DNA from: Clostridiales bacterium
GTDB lineage: Bacteria; Bacillota; Clostridia; Oscillospirales; Acutalibacteraceae
Assembly (NCBI GenBank): GCA_024684435.1
Contig: JAIKWV010000019.1
Span: 43,985 to 107,984, forward strand
Length of the DNA stretch: 64,000 bases
Reading direction: 5' to 3'
The notes under the pieces are model-generated. The model saw nothing but the letters and a program-made list of their open reading frames with translations, searched no databases and was not told the DNA's origin. A program made the position numbers and the translations under genes. Shown here piece after piece: positions 43,238-52,132 of this stretch. Positions within the stretch are counted from its first letter, which is position 1. The number at the start of each line of letters is the position of its first letter.

Positions 43238-44212
43238 TCACTCCTTTTGCATCAGAACAGACTGCACTGTATTTTTGAAATCCTCCACCACGTTCTCGGG
43301 GCCGATGATCCTGATATTGCCGCCGTAGCCCAGCACCCAGCCAAAGAAGGTGGGGGAGACCTCAGCGGTCACCGTCGCCTTAAAATGCTCGTCGTCGATT
43401 TTCTCTGTCTTGACCTTCGTGCCGAATTTGTCCATGATCCCGTACATCGTGTCTTTGTGACAGTAAAATTCGACCTTGCTTTCATAGCCGGGGAACATTC
43501 TTGTCTGTGATGCAAATTTCTTTGCGCTGAAGGATCTGGGTTGGGGCGCCGCGTCAAAAGTGGTCACGGTCAGACAATCGACTTTATCCACCCGGAAGTT
43601 TTTGACGATTCCGGCTTCGTCGTCAAAGCCCGCAAAATAGTACTTACCGTCATCGATCAGCATGGCGTAGGGGGAGACGAGATACCTCTTGTTGCCCTTG
43701 TGCTCCTTTTTGCCCTCAACGGTGTAATTAAAATATTTGAACGAGATCTTCTTTTTGCCGGTGATCGCCTTGGCGATTTTTCCCGCGTTTTTAATGACGT
43801 TGTTATTTTTTGTTCTGCTTGTCGCGTCGATAAACGCCGGCGAATTCAATCCGGCTCTCGCGGAGGGACCCACAAAGGTCTCAAATGTCGAAACAAATTC
43901 CTTTGCCTCTTTGTCGGAAATAATGTACGACGACCGCACCGCGTCACAGAGCATTTTAACATCCGCTTCATTGAAAAATCGCCTCGTTATGTAATAGCGG
44001 TTCTGCACGTTGCGGTCATGCTCAATGTCAAAAAAGCCGATGGAATTGAGCATCTCAATGTCCTTGCTCAGGGTCTTTCTGTCCGGATTGAACCCCAGAG
44101 TCTGCAAGTGTTTTTGCATATCCACGATTGTGGCATAGTGCTGCCTGTCCGTGTTTTGCCACAGATATTTGAGAAGCTCTATCAGGCGGATTTGATTCTG
44201 CTGTTTTTCCAT
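43238..44212 (-). CDS. WYL-domain transcriptional regulator (BrxR-like)
   Basis: 324 residues from ATG 44212 (GGGAG 9 bases upstream). An N-terminal winged helix (LIELLKYLWQNTDRQHYATI), then the WYL ligand-sensing domain (KRYLVSPYAMLIDDGKYYFA with Y-x-x-x-G/F features) and a C-terminal extension (GWVLGYGGNIRIIGPENVVE). WYL proteins of this build (BrxR) sit upstream of several BREX loci and repress them; the same role is likely here. Confidence 0.85.
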   Translation of the reverse strand: MEKQQNQIRLIELLKYLWQNTDRQHYATIVDMQKHLQTLGFNPDRKTLSKDIEMLNSIGFFDIEHDRNVQNRYYITRRFFNEADVKMLCDAVRSSYIISDKEAKEFVSTFETFVGPSARAGLNSPAFIDATSRTKNNNVIKNAGKIAKAITGKKKISFKYFNYTVEGKKEHKGNKRYLVSPYAMLIDDGKYYFAGFDDEAGIVKNFRVDKVDCLTVTTFDAAPQPRSFSAKKFASQTRMFPGYESKVEFYCHKDTMYGIMDKFGTKVKTEKIDDEHFKATVTAEVSPTFFGWVLGYGGNIRIIGPENVVEDFKNTVQSVLMQKE

Positions 44213-44352
44213 ATATACCGTCTCCCGAAAATGATTTATTATAATACGGTTCAATTATACTAAACCCTCATCGCCGCCGCAATAGATTTTAAAGAAAAAT
44301 TTATTGAACGGGGTGATAATTCCCCACCTTAAAGATTTTGCTGAAAAAGCTG

Positions 44353-44381
44353 TTTACAAACGTGATTTGTTAGTGTAAGAT
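44353..44381 (+). promoter_or_regulatory. Promoter of the LRR/DUF4132 gene
   Basis: TTTACA (44353-44358), 17-base spacer, TAAGAT (44376-44381). The -10 covers the upstream ATG at 44380, which argues that translation begins at 44422. Confidence 0.55.
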
Positions 44382-44421
44382 GGAGGTGGCAAAAAAAGAA
44401 ATCAAAAAGGAGAGTGCAAGA

Positions 44422-46812
44422 ATGAGCTTTCAGATTGAAGACGGAGCATTGACCAAATACACCGGCAGAAGCAAAAAGGTCGTTATACCTGATGGCGTAA
44501 CGACGATCAAAAGCATGGCATTCAATACAAGAAGTTTGGAAGAGGTAACGATCCCAGCAAACGTAAGGGCCATAGAAGAAGATGCTTTCTATTATGATTG
44601 CGAGAATCTTTTAAAAATCGTAATCGAAGGATATTCTACAGTAATTGAATCCGGCGCGTTTAATTATGATCCTATGGCAGTTATAGATTTTGTTCTGCCG
44701 AAAGATTATTTTTTACAGACAACGAAAATAGACACACAGACCGTTCTGTATTTGTTGGGTGAGCATATGTGCTTTGAACGAGATGGTGTTGGTCTGGATA
44801 TATCGATCACTCCCCAGGACTTTGCCGCGCTTTTACTGTTCCAGACTGATAAAAAATTGCTTAATGCTGTTGCAAAGGAGGCAGCAAAAGTTGCAAACAA
44901 AGTTGTAACTTCAATGATCGAGCTTCTGCAAAAAAATGGCGAAGCAAAGCATTACGCAAACGCTGCGCAGTTTGTACTTGGTTCTTTGAAAAAAGTGTCA
45001 GGCAAAAACATAAAAAATTTGTATTTGGCAGCAGAAAACGCCAATGCAAATGAAGCGATGAAAATGCTCGCACAGTTTGTTCCCGGTGCAAAAGAAACGG
45101 TTAAGGATAACGCTGATACCGGCAACAAATCTTCCAAAGTGAAAAATCCTATAGAAGATCATTGCCGGGAGAAGTTTGATATTAAAGCCTTTGAAAATTA
45201 CTTGAAAAGTCGCAAAATCGTTATTCCTGCTCAGTTCAATAAAATTAAATATAAAGATTCATCTGATATTGTACCTGATTTTGTTGTGCTTTGCGCTGTT
45301 GTGCCGTACATTATGCAGTTCAAAACCGTCAAAGAGATATCGAAATATAATACGGACTTTTTGGATTATAAGCTGAGAAAGGAAGCAGATACTGTAGCCG
45401 AAGCGCTGGATAAGGAATCTCTTAGAGAAGCGTTTGATGGCTTTATCACAGACGAAGTACCCAAAGAACTTTGCTGGCTCATTCCCTTGGGCAGGTTCGC
45501 GTCCGGAGAGCAGATAAATGCGTTGTATTCCAAGCTGAAGCTGTGGGGCGACTGGGAAGAAAACGGAGCTACGGGGCGTAAAGCGATTTTTGTTGCACGA
45601 AGTGCGATTATACTTAACGAATCCCGCGAAGCAAAGCAAATCGTAATGAAAATGAAGCCAACATCGGATTTCAAGTTTACACACAGGGGACCTGTTCAGA
45701 TAGCTGCGCATACTTTAGGTATAAGTGAAAGTGAATACTGCTATGTTGAAAGCACAGACTTTGCCTTGGATGCTGACGGGGTAAAACAATATGATATCGG
45801 CGGCAACACTATAGAGGCACGTTGGACGGACAATTTGACGTGGGAACTTTACGACACGGCAAATCAAAAGATTATCAAGACCTTCCCTAAAAAAGGTGAT
45901 GACCCGGGAAAAGCCGCGTCCTGTGCCGCTGAGTTTTCTGAGATGAAAAAGGAAACCGAAAAAGAGATAAAAAATCGTGTGGAGATCCTCCACCAAATCC
46001 ATATGAATGGCGACGCTTTGCCGTTTGAACTGTGGAAAAAGACATATTTTGACAATCCGCTTATCAGACAGTTGTCAAAGACGCTGGTGTGGTGCGACAA
46101 CACAGATGATTCAAATCAGTATTTCACGCTGAAAAACAGAGATTTTTCAGATGTCAACTCGCAGCCATATAAGCCTGCAGGCAAGATCTCCCTGGCTCAT
46201 GTGATTGAAATGCCGCAAAATGAACTCAATGCATGGAGAAAGTATTTTGCGGGTAATCATATATCACAGCTTTTCAATCAATTGTGGGAACCTGTCGTTA
46301 ATATTGATCAGAAAGGCACTCAATTAAAAGAACGCTACCAGGATACAAGCATCACTGATAAACAGCGAAACGAACTGAAGGCGGTCTTGAAAAAGCGTGG
46401 TATTAAAGTCTCTTCTGAGGGCAATACAACATACGATTATCGCTCAAGGACATATCGCAGCGACAACAATTGCCTGAGGTTTGAAAATGCGATGGAGGTA
46501 AGCTATGTCTTCGATGAGGATGAAAAGATCCTTACATTTTCAAAGGCTCGATTCATACCCGGCACCGATCGTGCCCGGAACGCAAGCATATATGAACTTG
46601 ATAAGGCTGTACTGAGTTCTCGCATAATCCAGGACGATGCCCAGCTGCTGACCGAAGAAGTGCTTGAAAATTATACCGTTGCGCAGATCGTAGAGCTTAT
46701 AGATATAGCTGCCCAAAACAACGCCGTGCAATGTACCGCTGTGCTTATGGATTACAAGAACAGCCGTTTTGCGGACTACGATGCATTTGACGCATTTTCT
46801 CTGGACTGGTAA
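44422..46812 (+). CDS. BspA-type LRR plus DUF4132-like protein
   Basis: 796 residues from ATG 44422 (AAGGAG 9 bases upstream). The N-terminus has LRR_5 repeats (KVVIPDGVTTIKSMAFNTRS, VTIPANVRAIEEDAFYYDCE), then ~230 helical residues, then the DUF4132 region (LDADGVKQYDIGGNTIEARW, QLFNQLWEPVV). Large proteins of this type occur in Firmicutes accessory regions; their role is not known. No signal peptide, so intracellular despite the BspA-like repeats. Confidence 0.75.
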   Translation: MSFQIEDGALTKYTGRSKKVVIPDGVTTIKSMAFNTRSLEEVTIPANVRAIEEDAFYYDCENLLKIVIEGYSTVIESGAFNYDPMAVIDFVLPKDYFLQTTKIDTQTVLYLLGEHMCFERDGVGLDISITPQDFAALLLFQTDKKLLNAVAKEAAKVANKVVTSMIELLQKNGEAKHYANAAQFVLGSLKKVSGKNIKNLYLAAENANANEAMKMLAQFVPGAKETVKDNADTGNKSSKVKNPIEDHCREKFDIKAFENYLKSRKIVIPAQFNKIKYKDSSDIVPDFVVLCAVVPYIMQFKTVKEISKYNTDFLDYKLRKEADTVAEALDKESLREAFDGFITDEVPKELCWLIPLGRFASGEQINALYSKLKLWGDWEENGATGRKAIFVARSAIILNESREAKQIVMKMKPTSDFKFTHRGPVQIAAHTLGISESEYCYVESTDFALDADGVKQYDIGGNTIEARWTDNLTWELYDTANQKIIKTFPKKGDDPGKAASCAAEFSEMKKETEKEIKNRVEILHQIHMNGDALPFELWKKTYFDNPLIRQLSKTLVWCDNTDDSNQYFTLKNRDFSDVNSQPYKPAGKISLAHVIEMPQNELNAWRKYFAGNHISQLFNQLWEPVVNIDQKGTQLKERYQDTSITDKQRNELKAVLKKRGIKVSSEGNTTYDYRSRTYRSDNNCLRFENAMEVSYVFDEDEKILTFSKARFIPGTDRARNASIYELDKAVLSSRIIQDDAQLLTEEVLENYTVAQIVELIDIAAQNNAVQCTAVLMDYKNSRFADYDAFDAFSLDW

Positions 46813-46829
46813 CAGCAGGAGGTGTACCC

Positions 46830-47000
46830 ATGAGCATTTTCGGTGATCTTTTCGACTTTAACGGCGACGGAAAAACAGACGCTTTGGAAGAATTTTTCGG
46901 TCTTAGCATGATGAACGCTTTCGTCCTTGGCGAAGATGCGGATGAAGACGACTGGGATGAGTCTGATTATTACGAAGATGAAGATTTCGATTGCGATTAA
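46830..47000 (+). CDS. Small acidic EF-hand-like protein, copy 1
   Basis: 56 residues, MSIFGDLFDFNGDGKTDALE; DFNGDGKTD fits the calcium-binding EF-hand loop DxNxDGxxD. The tail is almost entirely Asp/Glu and ends DFDCD. AGGAGG precedes ATG. The frame continues open for 33 more codons after its TAA (PDKEYKYDPEDLLNDAENYG), so a longer ancestral protein may have been cut by a stop. Its near twin is at 52133. Function unknown. Confidence 0.8.
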   Translation: MSIFGDLFDFNGDGKTDALEEFFGLSMMNAFVLGEDADEDDWDESDYYEDEDFDCD

Positions 47001-47207
47001 CCGGATAAAGAATATAAGTATGATCCGGAAGATTTGCTGAATGATGCGGAGAATTATGGCACAAGCGGTGATGTATTAGTTCAGAACCATATCATAAGTT
47101 GACAAATCCACATTTTCCAAACTTTTTGGATTGCAAAAATCACCGTAGTAGGTGTTCAAAACCATCAAACAATAAAATTTTGCTGTTTACATAACTTTAT
47201 AAAAATT

Positions 47208-47245
47208 GGGCTGTCGCAAGAAGGAAAAACCTGTGGTGACAGCCC
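47208..47245 (+). other. Hairpin in the 47001-47461 gap
   Basis: GGGCTGTC / GACAGCCC with a 22-base loop but no T-run. The rest of this gap holds the open frame tail of the preceding gene and the hip operators; nothing else recognised. Confidence 0.4.
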
Positions 47246-47303
47246 CGCTTCCTATTTGGTTGTTTTATGATTATTATGGCGTTTTTTATCAAAAAGCTTT
47301 AAC

Positions 47304-47321
47304 TATACCCGATAAGGTATA
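47304..47321. promoter_or_regulatory. HipB operator O1
   Basis: TATACCCGATAAGGTATA: TATACC-N6-GGTATA palindrome. Confidence 0.75.
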
Positions 47322-47343
47322 GCCAACAAAACCAGCAGTAAAA

Positions 47344-47361
47344 TATACCTTGTCGGGTATA
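47344..47361. promoter_or_regulatory. HipB operator O2
   Basis: TATACCTTGTCGGGTATA, same TATACC-N6-GGTATA form, 40 bases from O1. Confidence 0.78.
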
Positions 47362-47400
47362 TTTTAACCCGCGGATAAGGAGTGTCCTGCATCAAATTCC

Positions 47401-47429
47401 TTGACTTTATACCTTAAAGGGTATATAAT
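47401..47429 (+). promoter_or_regulatory. Promoter of hipBST
   Basis: TTGACT (47401-47406), 17-base spacer, TATAAT (47424-47429); operator O3 fills the spacer. Confidence 0.85.
47408..47425. promoter_or_regulatory. HipB operator O3
   Basis: TATACCTTAAAGGGTATA inside the promoter, so binding would block RNA polymerase; 64 bases from O2. Confidence 0.82.
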
Positions 47430-47461
47430 AAGCGAAGAAATCAAAAGCAGGAGATAAGATT

Positions 47462-47665
47462 ATGAATCCTATTGCTGAGTTCGTGAAAAAGAAAAGAAAA
47501 GAAGCGGGACTGACACAAGAAGAATTTGCTATGCGCTCAGGATTGGGACTTCGCTTTGTTCGCGACCTCGAACAGGGCAAAGAAACTGTGCGCATGGATA
47601 AAGTAAATGTCGCTCTTGAGATGTTCGGTGCTACTGCGGTTCCGGGAAGAAAGGAAAGTAAATAA
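47462..47665 (+). CDS. hipB: HipB-like antitoxin/repressor
   Basis: 67 residues, an XRE helix-turn-helix (EAGLTQEEFAMRSGLGLRFV) with little else. In Hip systems HipB binds operators and the kinase, repressing the operon. GGAGAT is 5 bases before ATG. Three matching palindromes upstream are its likely sites. Stop and next ATG overlap (TAATG). Confidence 0.88.
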   Translation: MNPIAEFVKKKRKEAGLTQEEFAMRSGLGLRFVRDLEQGKETVRMDKVNVALEMFGATAVPGRKESK

Positions 47666-47994
47666 TGGATGCGTTCAGAAAGGCTTATGTATATGTGCGG
47701 AACGTTTTTGCAGGTGTTCTCTCTGAAACAGATTCCGGCTATATGTTTGTTTACGATGAGGATTATCTTCGATCGGAAAATGCATCAGCGGTTTCATTGA
47801 CTCTTCCGCTTTCAAGCACTCCATATTCTTCTGGTACATTGTTTCCATTTTTTGACGGGCTTATTCCTGAAGGATGGCTTCTCGGGGTAGTCAGTCGGAA
47901 CTGGAAGATCGATACAAAGGATCGTTTCGGATTATTGCTTGTCGCTTGTAAAGACGGTATCGGAAATGTGAGCATTGCGGGGGAGAAGAAATGA
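47665..47994 (+). CDS. hipS: HipS-like protein (N-terminal HipA subdomain as separate gene)
   Basis: 109 residues, matching the first ~100 residues of HipA kinases (RNVFAGVLSETDSGYMFVYD, LFPFFDGLIPEGWLLGVVSR). In the E. coli O127 HipBST system this separate subdomain is the antitoxin for HipT. Overlaps hipB and hipT by 1 and 4 bases, so all three are coupled. Confidence 0.85.
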   Translation: MDAFRKAYVYVRNVFAGVLSETDSGYMFVYDEDYLRSENASAVSLTLPLSSTPYSSGTLFPFFDGLIPEGWLLGVVSRNWKIDTKDRFGLLLVACKDGIGNVSIAGEKK

Positions 47995-48938
47995 ACTGTT
48001 GCTGCTGTGGCAAACCGTTAAGAAATAATGATATAAACGGTTGGCATCAAGCGTGTGTAAAACGCTTTTTTGGAACGAATGTCGTTCCGCAAATCGAGAT
48101 CGATGATCTCACTTTAGAGGAGATCGCAAAAGAAAACACAAATAAAGGGATCACTGTGCCGGGGGTTCAAAAGAAGCTGTCTCTTCATTTGCATTCGGAT
48201 AATAACACTCCGAGATTGACACTTGTAAATTACCCTACAGGTTATATTTTGAAACCGCAAGTCGCTGAATTTGAATGTTTGCCTGAAGCCGAGCAACTTG
48301 TGATGACCATGGCGGACATGACCGGGATCTCAACTGTACCGCACGCGCTGATCAAAAGGGAAGATATGTTCGCTTACATTACAAAACGAGTTGATAGGAT
48401 CATTGATAAAACGGGCGTTCAGATGCTTGCAATGGAGGACTTCTGTCAGCTCGATTTGCGCCTGACACAGGATAAATATAAGGGCTCTTACGAACGCTGC
48501 GCAAAAGTGATAGCACGGTACTCCTCTCAGCCAAAATTGGATATGACAGAATTGTTTATGCGATTGGTGTTTTCTTTCGTTGTTGGCAATTCGGATATGC
48601 ATCTGAAAAACTTCTCGTTGATTGAGACCCACGAAGCAAGCGGTATTTATGTACTCTCGCCGGCGTATGACTTGCTGCCCGTTAACGTGATCATGCCGGA
48701 GGACACAGAAGAATTTGCGCTTGCCGTGAACGGCAAAAAGACAAATATCCGTAAGAAAGACTTTTTTGTATTCGCTGAAGAATGTGATATTCCCAAAACC
48801 TCGGTTGAAAAAATGATTGCCAAAATCGTATCTTTAAAATCGAAATATCAGGAGTTGTGCTGTAATTCACTGCTTACACCGCACTTGAAAGAACGCTTCT
48901 CAGAACTGATGGAAAAAAGATGCGGTACGTTAGCGTGA
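47991..48938 (+). CDS. hipT: HipT-like Ser/Thr kinase toxin
   Basis: 315 residues: the HipA core without its N-subdomain. VPGVQKKLSL is the phosphate-binding loop, GNSDMHLKNFSL the catalytic loop (Asp, Asn), and SPAYDLLPVN the Mg-binding segment. The family phosphorylates aminoacyl-tRNA synthetases (TrpS for E. coli HipT, GltX for HipA), stopping translation. The first residues MNCCCCGKPL form a Cys cluster, perhaps metal-binding, not typical of the E. coli protein. Target here unknown. Confidence 0.87.
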   Translation: MNCCCCGKPLRNNDINGWHQACVKRFFGTNVVPQIEIDDLTLEEIAKENTNKGITVPGVQKKLSLHLHSDNNTPRLTLVNYPTGYILKPQVAEFECLPEAEQLVMTMADMTGISTVPHALIKREDMFAYITKRVDRIIDKTGVQMLAMEDFCQLDLRLTQDKYKGSYERCAKVIARYSSQPKLDMTELFMRLVFSFVVGNSDMHLKNFSLIETHEASGIYVLSPAYDLLPVNVIMPEDTEEFALAVNGKKTNIRKKDFFVFAEECDIPKTSVEKMIAKIVSLKSKYQELCCNSLLTPHLKERFSELMEKRCGTLA

Positions 48939-49008
48939 GCTAAAGATTCAGCTTGTTTTTCAAAATTTTTATTAATTAATATAAAGTGATTTGTGAGGAA
49001 GTATTATT

Positions 49009-49236
49009 ATGCAGTCAAACGAAACCATAAAATATGAGCTTGTTGAGGAAATAGCGACATTATCTGAAAACGGAAACTGGAAAAAGCAACTCAACATTGT
49101 GCAATGGGGTGATAACATTGCAAAATATGATATTAGAAGTTGGAATAAAGACAAAACAAAAAGTGGAAAAGGAATAACACTATCAATAGAAGAAATGAGA
49201 GCATTAAAAAAAGCATTGAATATAATTGATATATAG
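49009..49236 (+). CDS. PC4/YdbC-like single-stranded DNA-binding protein
   Basis: 75 residues. IAKYDIRSWNKDKTKSGKGI and TLSIEEMRALKKAL fit the PC4/YdbC fold, which binds ssDNA as a dimer. GAGGAAG is 7 bases before the ATG. The base composition of this and the next gene is more AT rich than the surroundings. Confidence 0.75.
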   Translation: MQSNETIKYELVEEIATLSENGNWKKQLNIVQWGDNIAKYDIRSWNKDKTKSGKGITLSIEEMRALKKALNIIDI

Positions 49237-49261
49237 TCTTAATGAACAAAAGGATGACAAA

Positions 49262-51169
49262 ATGGATACTACAAAGGTAAAAATATGTGATATCTTGAAA
49301 ACTGAATATCCTGATTTTTGTGCATATTGTGAAAGTTCTGGAAAAGTATTTGTTTCTGAACTTTCCAATGTCGATTTTGTTGCTTTTAGATCAAGAATGG
49401 AAAAATCGAGGGAGTATATTGTTCAACTGAAAGCTTTTATTGATAAGATTTTATTGAGCAATGAATGCGATCTTGAAAGTGTTGTAAATAATGACACAGT
49501 TGATTTGCAAAATAAAAACCAAGACAATAAAAATGTTAATAATGAATGCGATGGTGAAGCTGCTGTTGAGTTTGTAGAAAAAGATCAGTCTTATGCTTTA
49601 CATGAACATCAGCAACATGCCGATACATTAATGGAGCAGAAATTCGATAAACTCGAAAAACAGAATTTTTTTCACGACAATACGATAGGGTATGACGAAA
49701 GCCTTCCTCTTTCATCAATTTTTGAAATAGAGCCAAGCTATTTTTCTGATGTGCCACTTGATGTGTTGAATCTTGGTGTTCGATCCTTCAATTGCTTGAA
49801 AAGATCTGGCTGCAAGTTATTGGGAGACCTGCTTTTAAAAACTATTTCAGATTTGAGATCAATCAGGAATATGGGGTTTAAATCGGTTGATGAGATTTTT
49901 GAAAAAGTTAAAGAATATGTTTCGATGTTTTATGATGGATTAAGTTATACTGAAATCCAAAATACACAACTGCTTCCAAGTTCTATGATTAGCGAAGGAA
50001 TAATAAACGCTATTGAGTCAATTCTTCTTGGTAAAAATATACCTACAGATGTGTTAGACACATTTAATGAAAATCAAATTGTTTTTCTTGAAAGAATAAA
50101 TGAATCTGTTGAAGTTTTGGGCAGAGAAATATGTGCGGAGGCTTACTCTAATTCTCAGTACATGAAGAAAATTTGCGAGTCTCTTGAAGCGTTTGCGGAC
50201 CCAATAGTAAATCTCTATTCTACCGTAGAGTCGGTTTATGAATCAATTTGGTCACTTCCGCTTTTTATAAAGGATAGGAAAGTTGTCCCCTTCATAAACG
50301 CATATGTTTCAAAAACTGGGAAAGATCTATCTCCAATACTTTCTGTTTGCGACATAACAACAACGATTTATCAATTGCTGGCGTTCAAAAATAATTTTAA
50401 TAATTTAAAAATAGCATTATTTGTAAAAGAATTTATATCATGGATCGATATTGACGTCCATGACACTATCGAAAAGACTATATCTCAAATTAAAGAATTT
50501 ACGGAAAAATCAAAAGAAAGAGCAATAGAAGTTTTTAATTTGCGGACAAGCGGAAAAACATTAGAAGAAACCGGAAATATAGTTGGTGTGACTCGCGAAA
50601 GAGTACGCCAATTAGAATTGAAAATGTATGCAAAATTCTGGAAATATTATTATGCTCAGAACTACGATTTGATAATGCTTATTTACGCATTAAAAGATGG
50701 AGATAACATATTATTTTTAGACGATTTAAAAGAGTTTCTCGGAGATTTTGCACTCGTTCTTTGGAATATGATAAAGCATGTTCCTGAGAATCAGCTTTAC
50801 TTTTATTCAAAAGAGATTGATGCAATTGTTATTCAGACTGGCAGTGAGGATCAATGCGACAAAGATTTGATCGACAATGCTCACGAGGCTTTAGACATGC
50901 TCCCTAATGTATTGGAAGCTTCTCAAATCGAGGAAGAACTCGAAAAAGTTTCCGATAAATGCGGATTGCCTTTTAAAGTGGTTAAAAAATTGTTTTATAA
51001 CAGCTACAGAAAAACGGGAGAATTCTATTCGGAAAACGCCATCACAGTTGTATTCATGTGTGAATATGTGCTTAAGCAAAGATTCCCTGCGGGTTTCAAA
51101 ACTGGGGACACATATGAATCTGACAGATTCAGGAAATACATGATTGAATTATTTGGCGAACGAGCTTAG
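49262..51169 (+). CDS. RpoA-CTD plus sigma-70 region 4-like DNA-binding protein
   Basis: 635 residues from ATG 49262 (AGGATG upstream). Residues ~155-225 (PLDVLNLGVRSFNCLKRSGC, LLLKTISDLRSIRNMGFKSV) resemble the helix-hairpin-helix of the RNA-polymerase alpha C-terminal domain; ~430-470 (SGKTLEETGNIVGVTRERVR) is a sigma-70 region 4 helix-turn-helix. No enzymatic motif seen. Combined promoter-type DNA-binding folds next to a PC4-like gene suggest a transcription or DNA-surveillance role; unproven. AT rich. Confidence 0.75.
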   Translation: MDTTKVKICDILKTEYPDFCAYCESSGKVFVSELSNVDFVAFRSRMEKSREYIVQLKAFIDKILLSNECDLESVVNNDTVDLQNKNQDNKNVNNECDGEAAVEFVEKDQSYALHEHQQHADTLMEQKFDKLEKQNFFHDNTIGYDESLPLSSIFEIEPSYFSDVPLDVLNLGVRSFNCLKRSGCKLLGDLLLKTISDLRSIRNMGFKSVDEIFEKVKEYVSMFYDGLSYTEIQNTQLLPSSMISEGIINAIESILLGKNIPTDVLDTFNENQIVFLERINESVEVLGREICAEAYSNSQYMKKICESLEAFADPIVNLYSTVESVYESIWSLPLFIKDRKVVPFINAYVSKTGKDLSPILSVCDITTTIYQLLAFKNNFNNLKIALFVKEFISWIDIDVHDTIEKTISQIKEFTEKSKERAIEVFNLRTSGKTLEETGNIVGVTRERVRQLELKMYAKFWKYYYAQNYDLIMLIYALKDGDNILFLDDLKEFLGDFALVLWNMIKHVPENQLYFYSKEIDAIVIQTGSEDQCDKDLIDNAHEALDMLPNVLEASQIEEELEKVSDKCGLPFKVVKKLFYNSYRKTGEFYSENAITVVFMCEYVLKQRFPAGFKTGDTYESDRFRKYMIELFGERA

Positions 51170-52040
51170 GGTTATTGTAACTTCCTCTATTGAACACCAT
51201 GCTATCCTGAATGCTTGCAAAAGCCAAAAAGATGTTCAGCAAATTATTTATTTGCCAGTAGATAGTTATGGTATTGTATCGCCAGATGATGTAGAAAAAG
51301 CACTTGATTTTGATGGCAAAACAGTTTGTTCCCGAACAAAACAGTTGACCTCTATTATGCTTGCTAATAATGAAATAGGGACAATCCAACCAATAAAGGC
51401 GCTTGCAGAAGCAGCCCACAAACGGGGATCGCTTTTTCATACAGATGCAGTGCAAGCTGTCGGTCACATTCCATTAAATATTAAAAAACTTGGTGTTGAT
51501 ATGCTTTCTGCCTCTGCACATAAATTTAACGGTCCTAAAGGCATTGGATTCTTTTATGATAGTGGAAAGCATGTTTACCCTCACAACAATGGAGGCGCCC
51601 AAGAGTTTGGCATGAGAGCAGGAACGGAGAATGTTGCCAATATAGTAGGTATGGCGGTTGCTCTAAAAAATAATTGCTCCAAACTTAAAGAAAACCAAAG
51701 TCATATTCGACTCCTTGAAGATTGTTTTATGATACTTTTGCATCAAAGCGGTTTAGACTTTATTAGAAATGGCAGTGAACATCACTTGCCAGGACTAATC
51801 AACTTATCCTTCAAAAACCAAGATGGGGAAAAGATATTGCACCGATTAGATTTAATGGGAATATCAATATCTACTGGATCAGCTTGTGACAGTATAATCA
51901 CTCAGATTTCTCATGTTATTAAAGCTATTGATGTTCCAACAGAATATGCAAAAGGGACTGTACGTTTTTCTTTAGGAAAAGAAAATACAATCGATGAAAT
52001 CAAAGAAATCGTTAATACGCTTGTTAAAATTCTTGACTAA
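51144..52040 (+). pseudogene. Cysteine desulfurase lacking its N-terminal ~80 residues
   Basis: The homology begins at about RVIVTSSIEHHAILNACKSQ and runs to a normal end. PLP lysine in SASAHKFNGPKGIGFFYDSG and the catalytic Cys in STGSACDS are present, but the N-terminal SGGTE region that holds the cofactor phosphate is gone. The remnant is joined directly to the 3' end of the preceding gene, which it overlaps by 26 bases, and has no ribosome site, indicating a recombination scar. It resembles IscS/DndA-type enzymes. Confidence 0.85.
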
Positions 52041-52132
52041 AAAATGAAAGACCCCTTTATTACATTATAAATACCAAATGATTTTGACCTGTCTCATTAT
52101 TAAAAAACAGACAACTGACAGGAGGTATATCC

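Noticed and set aside
43541..44263. 240-residue plus-strand frame opposite the WYL regulator
   Set aside because: Antisense shadow; the WYL gene has strong motifs and ribosome site.
47208..47245. Intrinsic terminator
   Set aside because: Stem is good but no T-run follows; kept only as a hairpin.
51144..52040. Dnd phosphorothioation system
   Set aside because: Only a broken desulfurase is present; no dndBCDE or dpt/ssp genes nearby.
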